Origin: an uncultured Muribaculaceae bacterium
Lineage (GTDB): Bacteria > Bacteroidota > Bacteroidia > Bacteroidales > Muribaculaceae
DNA length: 14,130 nucleotides
Assembly (NCBI GenBank): GCA_948788915.1
Contig: CAQFOZ010000053.1
Coordinates: 1-14,130, forward strand
Reading direction: 5' to 3'
Numbering within the stretch: position 1 is the stretch's first letter; every line of letters begins with the position of its first letter. The position numbers and the translations under genes were made by a program. Shown here one piece after another: positions 1 to 8,472 of the stretch. The notes beneath the pieces were generated by a model, which made no database searches, was not told where the DNA came from, and saw only the letters and a program-made list of their open reading frames with translations.

Positions 1-263
1 TCCTCTTCCCGTTTCTTTTTTTGCTCATCAGTTAGAAAAACCATGTCTGACTGATAATTCTTATACATTGTCTCAGCTTCTTTGGAAATTTGAGTCACTT
101 CTTTCTCCCAACGTTGCGAAACCTGGTTTAGCTGTTCGTTTGCCATTTCGTATGCCGGAACATTACGCAGGATATATTCCATATCCACAAGTGCAAACTT
201 TTGGGCATTCATGCCCAGTACTCCTGCAACAACTACCAGTAGGGTTATAAATAATTTCTTCAT
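1..263 (-). CDS. OmpH/Skp-family periplasmic chaperone, N-terminal part (cut by left window edge)
   Basis: Likely a Skp/OmpH chaperone that holds unfolded outer-membrane proteins in the periplasm on their way to BamA. I read 87 codons from an ATG at 263 running off the left edge. The protein opens with MKKLFITLLVVVAGVLGMNA, a lysine N-region and a hydrophobic core, with likely cleavage around residue 20. The mature start, KFALVDMEYILRNVPAYE, is the conserved N-terminal strand and helix of Bacteroidetes OmpH proteins. From about residue 50 it becomes highly charged and Gln/Lys/Glu-rich, as expected for the long helical tentacles. The C-terminus is not visible. It follows bamA after 113 bp in the same direction; bamA-skp linkage is widespread, and in Bacteroidetes a second ompH copy often follows. 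Family assignment is firm; which paralogue this is cannot be told here. Confidence 0.9.
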   Translation of the reverse strand, partial: MKKLFITLLVVVAGVLGMNAQKFALVDMEYILRNVPAYEMANEQLNQVSQRWEKEVTQISKEAETMYKNYQSDMVFLTDEQKKKREE

Positions 264-376
264 ATCGTGGTCTTTTTTTATTTCTTTATGACACCGACGT
301 TCAGATAAAGTTTAAGCTATTATTATATCTTAACGTTTTTTGTAGATTTATATCACTTCTTCGTAACAGCTATTTC
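264..376. other. bamA-skp intergenic gap
   Basis: A 113-bp A+T-rich gap between the bamA stop and the OmpH/Skp start. I see no TAnnTTTG promoter element, no convincing hairpin and no small ORF, so read-through from bamA is the simplest reading. Confidence 0.6.
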
Positions 377-3049
377 TTAGAATTCCTGTCCAAGTATGAA
401 GTGTATCTGTGAGCCTCCGCGTTTGCCCCATACTTTGTCGAAACCATAAGCCCAGTCAATACCGAGATAGCCAAGTACAGAGAGGTATACACGAGCTCCG
501 ACACCGGCACTTCTCTTGAGATTAAACGGAGAGAAGCTCTTTACGTCATACCATGCATTACCGGCTTCTGCAAATGCTATGGCATATATGGTGGTTGATG
601 GCTGTAACAGGAACGGGAAGTGCAATTCCAATGTGAATTTTCCATATGCATAGCCTTCATAGCCGGATGGTGTGAACTGACCGTTCTCATAACCTCTCAT
701 TGATATTGTTTCCGTAGCATAGGTATAGCTTCCTGTCATACCGTCTCCTCCGAAATAGAATGTTTCGAACGGAGTCTTTATATGTTTGTTGAATGAACCG
801 AGGAGTCCGAAATCGGCACGTGTCATGAGCACAAGTGTCCATTTGCCGTCAGGATCTGTGAGCGGTGTAAAGGTTTTGCTTTTGAAACGGAGTTTCCAGT
901 ATTCTATCCAACGATATAGTTTGCTTCTTGCAGCTTCGCGGGATTTAATGTCGGTGTTGTTGTAGCTTGCGTCTTCTGCAAGCTTTTTCCAGTTGCGTTT
1001 TCCGAAGAGAGAAGCGGGAGGTGTCACGGTGAAGTCAATTGAGAATTGTGAGCCTCTGCGAGTATAAATCGGATTGTCGATTGATGAACGTGAAAGAGTA
1101 AGCCCGAGAGTGAGGGAGTTTGACGTACCGTTGCGCATATAGTACAGATAGTCCCAGTTCTTGAGGTAATACCAGCGGTAACCGAGCTGTGCCATGAATT
1201 GGAAATAGTCGTCCGGCCAGCTCAGTCGTGTTCCGAAGCCTATGCTTGCTCCCGCCATCTGAAGCACTTTATTCGGGTCGTATGCGTTCTCAAGCGCATA
1301 GCTGGAATAGTTGTAATTATATGTATATTGAGAATACATGGCATACTGATAACTGTTTGCCCATGCATCATTATAGTAACTGGAGTTGATACCTGTTGAG
1401 CGGCTGTAGTCGAGCGAGACAGATAACGAATTCGGACGTTTGCCGCCAAGCCACGGATCAAGGAACGATATGTTGTAGCTTTGATAATATTTTGCGTTGG
1501 TCTGGGCTGAAATAGAGAATGTCTGCCCGTCGCCTCGCGGAATAATACCGCGATATGAACTCGGGTTAAAGAGATTCTTCATTGAGAAGTTGGCAAAAGA
1601 GAGGGCAACCTGACCGGTCACACCGGACTGACCCCAGCCGAATGAAAGCTGCACTTTGTCATTGGCTTTGGATTCAAGATCAAATACGATATCTACTGTT
1701 CCGTCAGATTCATTCGGTTCAGGATTCACACCCATTGTCTCGGGATCAAAATGTCCGCTTGCCGCAATCTCTCGCGCAGAACGCATAAGGTCGCTTTTTG
1801 AGAAAAGGTCACCGGGACGGACGCGCAGCTCACGACGGATTACTTTCTCGTAAAGCTGGTCGTTTCCATTGATTACAATATTGTTGATTCTTGCCTGGGG
1901 ACCCTCTATCACTCTCATCTGAAGGTCGATGCTGTCACCGTGTATACTCTCTTCAATAGGAATGAGATTAAAGAACAGGTACCCGTTGTCCATATAGAGA
2001 TTGGCCACAGCGTCCTCGTCTTCGCGTGTGCGTTTGTTGAGGAGTTTTTGGTTATAGACTTCTCCCGGATACATGCCAAGAACATTGCCGAGCATTTCTG
2101 TCGGATATACGGTGTTTCCTACCCATGATATGCTGTTGATGTAATATTTCTTACCTTCATCCACAGTCATGTAAATATCCACGCTCTTGTCATCGTATTT
2201 GGCTACGCTGTCGTGTGTGATTTTTGCATCGCGGTATCCGAGCTCATTGTATTTCTCAATCAGACGGTTGCGGTCGTCTTCAAAGTCTTTGTCAACGAAT
2301 TTCTTTTGACTGAATATTTTCCAAATATCATTATTCTCATTGGTTTTCTTCATTGTCATCTTGATCTTGCGGTCAGATAACACCTCGTTCCCGTCAATGT
2401 AGATTTTATGAACTTTTACTTTGTTGTTGCGGTTCACGTCAACATTAAGAATAACTTGATTCTCTTTAGAAAGGTCAGGTTGCTGAGTGATGGTTACACT
2501 TGCATTCTTAAAACCTTTTTTGGAATAATATTCTTCTATAATCTTCTTTGCCTGGGCTATGATGTTTGGTGTAAGCTGCTGTCCTTCCACCATGCCGAGA
2601 CGCTGTTCGATATCTTTCTTTTCACTGCTTTTTACTCCTGAAAAAGTCATTTCCGACATGCGGGGCTGCTGTTGAAGTGCAATTTCGAGCCATACTTTGT
2701 CGCCTACCGTTTTCAGTACATTGATCTGCACTTTTGAATAGAGTCCCTGGCGCCAGAATCGCTTTACTGCAGCTGAGATCTCATCTCCCGGAATTTCTAC
2801 ACGGTCTCCGACTGAAAGACCGGAATAACCTATGATAAGGTAATCGTCGGCCGTGGGGACTCCGGTCACGGAGATATCAGCAATCTCATATGATTTGGGT
2901 ATGGGAGAGTATATTACATCCGGGTTGAAAATCGTGTCGGCGTTAGTGGCGGGTTTGATATCAAGGGCACTGGCCCATGTTACATTTAGTCCGCAAAGAA
3001 TTGCCAGTAGACTCCTTCTTATTATGTGCATATATGGTTCGAAATTCAT
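377..3049 (-). CDS. bamA: Outer membrane protein assembly factor BamA (Omp85 family)
   Basis: Essential insertase that folds beta-barrel proteins into the outer membrane. The 890-residue product has a signal peptide (residues 1-28, Ala-Ser-Ala before the likely cut). About five POTRA domains follow (roughly 55-127, 128-207, 211-298, 300-382, 384-459; the pattern I-x-G-N-x-x seen near 217-222 and 391-396). The rest, about 465-890, is a membrane barrel. The Omp85 loop-6 signature is visible as MRGYENG, with the conserved Arg at 785, and the last residue is Phe, the usual barrel-end signal. A Lys/Arg-rich insertion near 680-730 is common in Bacteroidetes BamA. An alternative ATG at 3031 (Met7) would give a tighter signal peptide beginning MHIIRRSLLAI. 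It lies 8 bp after uppS, so the two are very likely co-transcribed. Confidence 0.97.
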   Translation of the reverse strand: MNFEPYMHIIRRSLLAILCGLNVTWASALDIKPATNADTIFNPDVIYSPIPKSYEIADISVTGVPTADDYLIIGYSGLSVGDRVEIPGDEISAAVKRFWRQGLYSKVQINVLKTVGDKVWLEIALQQQPRMSEMTFSGVKSSEKKDIEQRLGMVEGQQLTPNIIAQAKKIIEEYYSKKGFKNASVTITQQPDLSKENQVILNVDVNRNNKVKVHKIYIDGNEVLSDRKIKMTMKKTNENNDIWKIFSQKKFVDKDFEDDRNRLIEKYNELGYRDAKITHDSVAKYDDKSVDIYMTVDEGKKYYINSISWVGNTVYPTEMLGNVLGMYPGEVYNQKLLNKRTREDEDAVANLYMDNGYLFFNLIPIEESIHGDSIDLQMRVIEGPQARINNIVINGNDQLYEKVIRRELRVRPGDLFSKSDLMRSAREIAASGHFDPETMGVNPEPNESDGTVDIVFDLESKANDKVQLSFGWGQSGVTGQVALSFANFSMKNLFNPSSYRGIIPRGDGQTFSISAQTNAKYYQSYNISFLDPWLGGKRPNSLSVSLDYSRSTGINSSYYNDAWANSYQYAMYSQYTYNYNYSSYALENAYDPNKVLQMAGASIGFGTRLSWPDDYFQFMAQLGYRWYYLKNWDYLYYMRNGTSNSLTLGLTLSRSSIDNPIYTRRGSQFSIDFTVTPPASLFGKRNWKKLAEDASYNNTDIKSREAARSKLYRWIEYWKLRFKSKTFTPLTDPDGKWTLVLMTRADFGLLGSFNKHIKTPFETFYFGGDGMTGSYTYATETISMRGYENGQFTPSGYEGYAYGKFTLELHFPFLLQPSTTIYAIAFAEAGNAWYDVKSFSPFNLKRSAGVGARVYLSVLGYLGIDWAYGFDKVWGKRGGSQIHFILGQEF

Positions 3050-3057
3050 AAATTTCT

Positions 3058-3837
3058 TTAGTTATTGTTGTTATTGGTGGCTGACACCTGTTCGGAAGTT
3101 TTCCCGAACCGTCTTTCGCGTGTCTGATATTCAATCAGTGCGTCAATATAGGCATTGTTGTCGAAATCCGGCCACAACACCGGTGTGAAATATAATTCGC
3201 TGTAGGCTATTTGCCACAGCAGGAAATTGCTTATACGTTCCTCTCCTCCTGTCCTTATCAGCAGATCAGGGTCGGGGATATCTTTTGTTGACAGGTGGGC
3301 GGCAATTGTCTCTTCTGTTATGTCCTCCGGATTGATTTCCCCTTTTTTTACAAGTCCGGAAATCAATTTTGTGGTTTGAGTCAGTTCCCATCGGGAAGAG
3401 TAGCTCAGGCAAAGCAGAAGGTTAAGCCCTGTGCAATGTGCGGTGGCTCGTACACCATCATAAAGGCTTTTCTGAACCTCTTTCGGAAGTCTCTCAGTAT
3501 CTCCGAGAAGATGAATGCGTACATTATTCTTCACGAGATCCGGAGTCTCTTTTCTGATGGTCCATCCTATGAGGTGCATAAGAGTCTCGACTTCTGCCTG
3601 AGGCCGGTTCCAGTTCTCCGTAGAGAATGCGTATAGTGTCAGATATCGGATTCCCAGATCGGAAGAAATCCGGGTAATGCGGTTCACGCTGTTCACACCT
3701 TCGGCGTGTCCCTCGCTCCGCTCCCGTTCCCGTTGGCGTGCCCAACGACCGTTGCCGTCCATGATGATGGCTACGTGTCGAGGCATCCTTTTCATGTCAA
3801 GGAGTCCGATCTTTTCTGTTAGGTTTTGTTCTGACAT
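3058..3837 (-). CDS. uppS: Undecaprenyl diphosphate synthase (cis-prenyltransferase, isoprenyl transferase)
   Basis: Cytoplasmic cis-prenyltransferase that adds isopentenyl units to farnesyl diphosphate to make the C55 carrier lipid used for peptidoglycan, LPS and capsule synthesis. The 259-residue length is normal. Conserved regions appear in order: MDGNGRWA at 26-33 with catalytic Asp27, His44, FSTENW at 71-76, and the C-terminal block from LLIRTGGEERISNF at 192 onward with the diphosphate-binding Arg195 and Arg201. The segment that is NYGGR in E. coli reads LSYSSRW (144-150); I believe this is usual in Bacteroidetes but could not check it. The C-terminus ends in five asparagines, an unstructured tail. 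It starts 16 bp after the DUF6089 gene and ends 8 bp before bamA, giving a compact operon coupling lipid carrier supply and outer-membrane assembly. Confidence 0.97.
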   Translation of the reverse strand: MSEQNLTEKIGLLDMKRMPRHVAIIMDGNGRWARQRERERSEGHAEGVNSVNRITRISSDLGIRYLTLYAFSTENWNRPQAEVETLMHLIGWTIRKETPDLVKNNVRIHLLGDTERLPKEVQKSLYDGVRATAHCTGLNLLLCLSYSSRWELTQTTKLISGLVKKGEINPEDITEETIAAHLSTKDIPDPDLLIRTGGEERISNFLLWQIAYSELYFTPVLWPDFDNNAYIDALIEYQTRERRFGKTSEQVSATNNNNN

Positions 3838-3853
3838 CTATATAGCTTTTGTT

Positions 3854-4543
3854 TTAATCCTTATAGTGGCAAACGGCACACCGTTTGCTGAATTCATAAC
3901 TAATGGTTATGGTCATGGTTGAATACCAGTCGGTATTCTTCATGAATGAACTCTTAATGCCATACGGGTCATCAAGATCCGTAGAGTCAAGCCGATCTGT
4001 AAATACCTTTTTCATAAGGAACTCGAATCCGATGTTCCATCTGAGAGAAGGTTTGTACTTTAGCCCTATGCCGAACGGTATGGTGAAAGCGGCTCCGGCT
4101 TTCCCGCCAGCGTTCCAGGCTGTAGCCCCAAGTCCGGCTGTAATATATGGCGAAAACCGTTTCAGCTTGCGGTATGTTTCTCCCATACCGTAATTGAAGA
4201 AATTGAATTCTACCATTTCTCCCAGCTCATAAAACTGGGTTGAAAATTTATATGTTTCCCCACCGGGGAAGACATTTGTCATTTGTGAGGAATCTCCTCT
4301 GAGATTTCCTGTGTAGAAGTTTGTCTTCCATGCCCATCTGGGATTGGCAATATATCTGAAGAGCACTTCTAAATCCCAACCTGGATTTCTCCATAGATTG
4401 GATGTGTTCGCATCTCCGAGGTATCCGGTCATCCCGATTCCTCCACCTATGTCAAAGCGATAATCCTCTTGAGCTTTTGTTTTCAAGGGGATAAGTGTCG
4501 CCAATAATGCAACGAAAAGAGAGAGATGTGTCTTAAGCCTCAT
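3854..4543 (-). CDS. DUF6089 / PorG-like outer-membrane beta-barrel protein
   Basis: I chose the ATG at 4543 (229 residues): it places a clean signal peptide at the start (MRLKTHLSLFVALLATL..., cut likely after Ala24) and leaves 5 bp after the DUF6242 stop. The longer reading from 4594 would add 17 residues before the signal peptide and overlap the upstream gene. The mature part has alternating hydrophobic/polar strands with many Gly and aromatic residues (GGGIGMTGYLGDANTSNL near 33-50; SPYITAGLGATAWN near 131-144), typical of a small eight-strand barrel. The C-terminus carries RCAVCHYKD, a CxxC pair at 222/225. DUF6089 includes PorG, an outer-membrane part of the P. gingivalis type IX secretion system, and the gene order next to uppS and bamA matches that species. 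No other type IX gene is visible, so a T9SS role here is not shown. Confidence 0.85.
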   Translation of the reverse strand: MRLKTHLSLFVALLATLIPLKTKAQEDYRFDIGGGIGMTGYLGDANTSNLWRNPGWDLEVLFRYIANPRWAWKTNFYTGNLRGDSSQMTNVFPGGETYKFSTQFYELGEMVEFNFFNYGMGETYRKLKRFSPYITAGLGATAWNAGGKAGAAFTIPFGIGLKYKPSLRWNIGFEFLMKKVFTDRLDSTDLDDPYGIKSSFMKNTDWYSTMTITISYEFSKRCAVCHYKD

Positions 4544-4548
4544 CCGGT

Positions 4549-6051
4549 TTAAATAATCGGTGTAAAGGTGAAGCGTGCGAGCACGCCCCTCCATATGGAG
4601 TTCTGCAGCTCATCGTTTGCGTTTTTTCCGCCCAAAAGATAAATATACGGGCATTCCCAGATTATATAATCTCCGTCTACCGTCGGAGTGCTTCCCCCGG
4701 CGCGGGTCCAATAGTCTGAGATAGCGGCTTTTTTCTGAGTGTACATCACAACATTGTCACATCCTGTCAGATCCGGAATTTCTTGTGGCAACTGCATCTG
4801 TTCGTTGCCTTCTCCCCACGTTACACCATTGTCATATGAAATGAATACAGTGCGATTCAGGGTGTTGTCAGATTTTGAGCCACCTACTGCAAGCCACGCC
4901 GTATATTCGGTTTGTGTCCACTCTGATTGAGTCTTGCGGTAGCTGTAATATGGTATTATAGTTGCTCCCGACACAGCCGGAATGCCGCCTTGTGAGAGTT
5001 TTACCCAGTTGGAGCCGTCAAATGCCCATGTCGCGTCAGTGAGCTTGCCATTGATCATTCTGCCTCCGATGCAGAATCCTACCGGAGAGTTTGTCCATTT
5101 GTTTTCAAGGATCACAAAGTTTGATGTCCCGCTGACAGGGAAGTCAGGATCCACAACGCCCGGATTCAGGTCTTTAAGTGGATATTGTGCATAGGAAATG
5201 CCGTTAGTGGTCTGTTTGAGACCGATGGCGGTATCTTTGTAGGCTCCTATGATTGATATCCATTTCTCTCCTGTCGCTATCCATGTGGAGCCATCAGTGG
5301 ATTCGTACATGTTCCCACCGGTGTCAAGGATATTCAGACATCTGTCTGTAGCTGTAAGAGATCGCGTGTCAGGCGTAAACGGGAAAGATACAGGAATCTT
5401 TTGCCAGTTATTTGAGTAGAGATCGGAACTTGTTGCATAAGTGTAACTCCCGTCGCTCTCTTCTATGAGTGACACTGCCTTACCTTTGAAATCAAGACTT
5501 TTCTGATTCTTGGGGTTTGCGTATCGAGAAGGGAGTTTCGCATAAGCCTTGTCTCCCCACATCAGTGAGTCTTTTTTCTGCTTATGAACCAGCACCTTAA
5601 GGTCATAGTCTTTTTTGAGAGTGTCTCCATCAGCAAACGGAATCGAAAGGGTAAGTGTTACTTTCCCTGTAAAGTCTATGGAGTCTGTGTCTGAGGTTGT
5701 GTAGTCTACCTCTCCGGTTCGTGTGCTGCCTCCCTCCATTTTTATAATTGCTTTTGTTACATGGCTGGAGTATTCAATATCCGGAACAAGTTTGTCTATT
5801 TTTGTTCCGAGAGGGAGTGAGTCGGCATTGAAAATAACACCCCTGTCAAGATCTATGGAGAAGAAAACCGAATCAAGATTTGACATTACATCTTCGTCAG
5901 CGTTGAGCGAGAAAGATGTAACCGATACATTTACAGGTGTGTAATATGGGTCGAATTCCTCGGTTTCGCTTTTGCAGGAACTGAATGCTGATAATATTGC
6001 CACCACGGCTGCTATTAATGCTGGTGGCGTAAATCTTTTATAATATTTCAC
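4549..6051 (-). CDS. DUF6242-type lipoprotein with predicted beta-propeller, GTG start
   Basis: Function unknown. The start is a GTG at 6051: the frame is closed by a TAA further upstream, no in-frame ATG occurs before residue 56, and the GTG opens directly onto a signal peptide (MKYYKRF, then a hydrophobic stretch to residue 22) with a lipobox AFSSC giving a lipidated Cys26. Residues about 38-158 look like an immunoglobulin-like or DUF6242 N-terminal domain (VIFNADSLPLGTKIDKLVPD near 72-91). From about 165 to 500 come repeated W/Y-rich blades with phrases such as STDGSTWIATG and SYDNGVTWGEG, the Asp-box style of sialidase/kelch-like propellers. It is the first gene of the run DUF6242-DUF6089-uppS-bamA-skp, with a promoter candidate upstream. 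That placement suggests an envelope role, but it is inference. Confidence 0.8.
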   Translation of the reverse strand: MKYYKRFTPPALIAAVVAILSAFSSCKSETEEFDPYYTPVNVSVTSFSLNADEDVMSNLDSVFFSIDLDRGVIFNADSLPLGTKIDKLVPDIEYSSHVTKAIIKMEGGSTRTGEVDYTTSDTDSIDFTGKVTLTLSIPFADGDTLKKDYDLKVLVHKQKKDSLMWGDKAYAKLPSRYANPKNQKSLDFKGKAVSLIEESDGSYTYATSSDLYSNNWQKIPVSFPFTPDTRSLTATDRCLNILDTGGNMYESTDGSTWIATGEKWISIIGAYKDTAIGLKQTTNGISYAQYPLKDLNPGVVDPDFPVSGTSNFVILENKWTNSPVGFCIGGRMINGKLTDATWAFDGSNWVKLSQGGIPAVSGATIIPYYSYRKTQSEWTQTEYTAWLAVGGSKSDNTLNRTVFISYDNGVTWGEGNEQMQLPQEIPDLTGCDNVVMYTQKKAAISDYWTRAGGSTPTVDGDYIIWECPYIYLLGGKNANDELQNSIWRGVLARFTFTPII

Positions 6052-6124
6052 TGTTGCTGGAATTTCATTATTTTTTTACACCCCAAACTCTGCTTTTTCA
6101 GACTTTAGAGGGTATTACAACCTG

Positions 6125-6157
6125 CAAATTTAGTAATATTTGTCAAATTTATTCCAA
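6125..6157 (-). promoter_or_regulatory. Candidate promoter for the DUF6242-porG-like-uppS-bamA-skp operon
   Basis: Reading the minus strand, TTGG (6157-6154) is followed after 21 bases by TAAATTTG (6132-6125), a match to the Bacteroidetes -33/-7 pattern TTTG...TAnnTTTG with an imperfect -33. Transcription would begin near 6118, about 65 bases before the GTG. A second TAAATTTG at 6151-6144 has no -33 partner. The rest of the 158 bp gap (6052-6209) is A+T-rich and shows no gene. Confidence 0.4.
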
Positions 6158-6209
6158 TATCGTGCTTTGATTTTATAAAATTAATGATTTTAAGTGATTT
6201 TTAGGGTTT

Positions 6210-7202
6210 TTAATAAACCCGGTTAATAATCAGATTCCCCCTTGTAATGTGTGTTGTCATTTCTTTACAACGGGTTGGAACTGTAGGTGCGTTAATTCCT
6301 GAAAAAAGTCTGAACGGGGCTGTCTCGACTCTGATCTCGTCGAACAGTCCGGCGGATAGAAAGGATGTTATTAATTTTGTGCCTCCTTCGACCAAGAGAG
6401 AGGTAATATTATAGTTTCTGTATAGGATGTCAAGATTTTCCTCTAAAGAGATGCCGTTGTCAAGAATTATAGGATTTCTGGCGAGTACTTTTGCATCTGC
6501 AGAAATTCTGGAGGATTTGATGACAACCGGTCTTGGACTGTTGCCTGACCATAATCTGTTGTTCAGATTCGGATTATCGTTGATTATAGTGTCTGTCCCT
6601 GCAATTATGGCATCAAAGCCAGCTCTCTCCCGATGCATTTCTATAATTGATAGAGCGTTGGAAATAAGTGTGCGTTCACCTTGTCTGCCAATAAAACCGT
6701 CTTCGCTTTGTGCCCATTTCAGCATGATATATGGGCGACAAAGTGAATGCGCGGTAATGAATTTGCGGTTAATGTCAATGCATTCCTGTTCCATAAAAGG
6801 TACGATAACCTCTATTCCGGCATCGCGCATCATTTTTATGCCTCGTCCGCTTACTTCCTTGAAAGGGTCCGCACATCCTATGACGGCTCGCTTGATTCTC
6901 TTTTCTATCAGTAGTTTGCTGCATGGAGGGGTCTTGCCATAATGGGAGCAAGGTTCAAGGGTGACATAGATCGTAGACTCGGGAAGCAGATGTGTGTGTG
7001 TATTCTGCACAGAGTTTATCGCATTTACTTCCGCGTGTGCGAATCCGTATTGTCTATGCCATCCCTCTCCGATTATTTTCCCGTCCGGAGCGACTATAAC
7101 TGCTCCTACCATGGGATTTGGGGATACGTGTCCATATCCGAATTCTGCCAGATGGATAGCACGCTTCATATACTTTTTCGCAGGATGCATACACATGTCC
7201 AT
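6210..7202 (-). CDS. ribD: Bifunctional riboflavin biosynthesis protein RibD (deaminase/reductase)
   Basis: Cytosolic enzyme for two consecutive riboflavin steps: deamination of 2,5-diamino-6-ribosylamino-pyrimidinone 5'-phosphate and NADPH reduction of the ribosyl chain. The N-terminal deaminase domain (about 5-150) shows SPNPMVGAV (27-35), the zinc and catalytic motif HAE (56-58), and EPCSHYGKTPPC (83-94) with zinc ligands Cys85 and Cys94. The C-terminal reductase domain (about 155-330) shows RPYIMLKWAQSEDG (156-169), AGTDTIINDNPNLN (201-214) and the VEGGT loop (271-275). At 330 residues it is slightly short for the family but has both halves. ATGs at 7202, 7196 and 7190 are all possible starts. 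It begins 14 bp after the DUF4421 gene and is probably co-transcribed with it; no other riboflavin gene is in the window. Confidence 0.96.
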   Translation of the reverse strand: MDMCMHPAKKYMKRAIHLAEFGYGHVSPNPMVGAVIVAPDGKIIGEGWHRQYGFAHAEVNAINSVQNTHTHLLPESTIYVTLEPCSHYGKTPPCSKLLIEKRIKRAVIGCADPFKEVSGRGIKMMRDAGIEVIVPFMEQECIDINRKFITAHSLCRPYIMLKWAQSEDGFIGRQGERTLISNALSIIEMHRERAGFDAIIAGTDTIINDNPNLNNRLWSGNSPRPVVIKSSRISADAKVLARNPIILDNGISLEENLDILYRNYNITSLLVEGGTKLITSFLSAGLFDEIRVETAPFRLFSGINAPTVPTRCKEMTTHITRGNLIINRVY

Positions 7203-7218
7203 AGATGTTTAGATGTTT
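7203..7218. repeat. 8-bp tandem duplication between ribD and the DUF4421 gene
   Basis: AGATGTTT occurs twice back to back (7203-7210, 7211-7218) and fills the short gap between the DUF4421 stop codon and the ribD start. It probably arose by slippage; a copy-number change would alter gene spacing but no protein. Confidence 0.85.
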
Positions 7219-8455
7219 AGAACCTTATGCCGACACTTAGCTGAACATTTTCAACAGATGAGAAGAGGGTGTAGTCGTTTGACCGATACCAGTTGCCATC
7301 GATTTTTCCTACAAGACATGCAAAGAAATCTTTCAGGTTGTAGGTTATGGATGTCTGTCCCTTTAGCACCATGGAGAAGAGTTTTGATCTGGAGTCGGAT
7401 GAGTCTTCATAGGTTTGGGTGTAACCGATTCCGGGAAAGGCAGATATGTTAAAAAGGAGGTGCTTGTTCCATACCCAGTTATAGCTGTATCCACCCATCA
7501 GGGCATAGGTATTGTAGTGGAATTTGTATCTCTGGGGTGTGATTGTAAGATATGGTCTAAGACTTTTGGGAAGATTATGCAGGTCCATTGTTACGTCAAG
7601 ATTATTGTAATTAAAACCTATGATTGCTGAGCCTGCGCTTTTTTTCTGTATCCTTGAGAAGTTATATGCCGCACCCATAGAGAATTTTTTGTTGTTAAAA
7701 AAGAAAAATCCGTTTAGTCCGATTGTCTTGTAAAATACACCGGGGAATTCCTCTTTTATTAGATGTCCGTCCTTATAATCACCAAATGTGCGGATGAAAG
7801 TCCCTCCGGTGTTCTCCCAGTAATGGGCTTCAATATTGAAACGGGCGCAGTTGAAATTGTAGTCCATTTTCTTATGGTTCATGGGCTTGTTTCCTATTAC
7901 GTTGGAAAGATCGAGTGAGTAACCGTAGCTGACCGCCATGTATTGAAGATAAATCGCAGCGCTGAAATACATCTCGCTCATCATACGGATAGGCATTTTG
8001 TTGTTGATGTTGAAGTAATATGAGTCTACCCAGTTGTCGCTCGCAACCCTGGCTTTCCACCTTTTCCCCGTGCCGGCCACATAGGTGGTGTCGTAAGAGT
8101 TGAATGTCTTGTCGCCCCAGTTATATACTTTTACGCAGAATTTCAAAAATTTAGGATATTCCACGGTTGTGTCCGAGAGGTTTAGTTTTCCCCGTTTTAA
8201 AAGAGTCCACCAGTTATGCGACTCTTCTTCTTCGGGTTTCTCCTCCGGTTCTGAAGTTGACGGTTTTACCGGTATTCTGTCTTCAGGATCAAAGAGTCTC
8301 AGATGGGGTCTTATAGAATCAAAATCAGACTTCCCGGAAGCATAAATCAACTCGTTGCCCGAGATGTCTGTTTCGGGATCAACGATAATGCCTGCTCCGC
8401 TTGCCACCGCGTTGCATGTGATTATTGAAAGAAGTAAAGCAATATATTTTTTCAA
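7217..8455 (-). CDS. DUF4421 family outer-membrane protein, TTG start
   Basis: Function unknown; a DUF4421 family member of the Bacteroidetes. I take the TTG at 8455 as the start: an in-frame TAA lies 21 bases upstream, no ATG or GTG lies between, and the TTG opens onto a typical signal peptide (MKKYIALLLSIITCNAVASG). After it come a short Asp-rich segment, a proline/glutamate linker at about 63-79, then the DUF4421 body from about 100 onward (FCVKVYNWGDKTFNSYDTTY near 106-125). The rest has alternating aromatic strands and ends in GIRF, a terminal Phe as in outer-membrane barrels. Of 412 residues, about 300 look like barrel. It sits between mltG (60 bp upstream) and ribD (14 bp downstream). 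Location in the outer membrane is well supported; a substrate or partner is not visible. Confidence 0.85.
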   Translation of the reverse strand: MKKYIALLLSIITCNAVASGAGIIVDPETDISGNELIYASGKSDFDSIRPHLRLFDPEDRIPVKPSTSEPEEKPEEEESHNWWTLLKRGKLNLSDTTVEYPKFLKFCVKVYNWGDKTFNSYDTTYVAGTGKRWKARVASDNWVDSYYFNINNKMPIRMMSEMYFSAAIYLQYMAVSYGYSLDLSNVIGNKPMNHKKMDYNFNCARFNIEAHYWENTGGTFIRTFGDYKDGHLIKEEFPGVFYKTIGLNGFFFFNNKKFSMGAAYNFSRIQKKSAGSAIIGFNYNNLDVTMDLHNLPKSLRPYLTITPQRYKFHYNTYALMGGYSYNWVWNKHLLFNISAFPGIGYTQTYEDSSDSRSKLFSMVLKGQTSITYNLKDFFACLVGKIDGNWYRSNDYTLFSSVENVQLSVGIRF

Positions 8456-8472
8456 TTCTGCAAAAAGATGTG

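Noticed and set aside
3854..4543. Presence of a type IX secretion system inferred from the PorG-like protein
   Set aside because: No PorK, PorL, PorM, PorN, Sov or C-terminal sorting-domain protein appears in the window, and DUF6089 proteins occur in species without evident T9SS.
4544..4594. Longer start of the DUF6089 gene at 4594
   Set aside because: It would put 17 polar residues ahead of the signal peptide and overlap the DUF6242 coding end; the ATG at 4543 fits better.
6144..6151. Second TAAATTTG as a promoter for DUF6242
   Set aside because: No TTG or TTTG lies 19-22 bases upstream on the minus strand, unlike the neighbouring copy at 6125-6132.
6204..6220. GGGTTT-TTAAT-AAACCC hairpin at the ribD stop codon, considered as a terminator
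   Set aside because: The stem is only 6 bp and no U-run follows on either strand; downstream sequence in the ribD direction is A-rich.
6427..6942. 171-codon plus-strand frame antisense to ribD
   Set aside because: ribD has complete deaminase and reductase motifs on the other strand; the antisense product resembles no protein I know.
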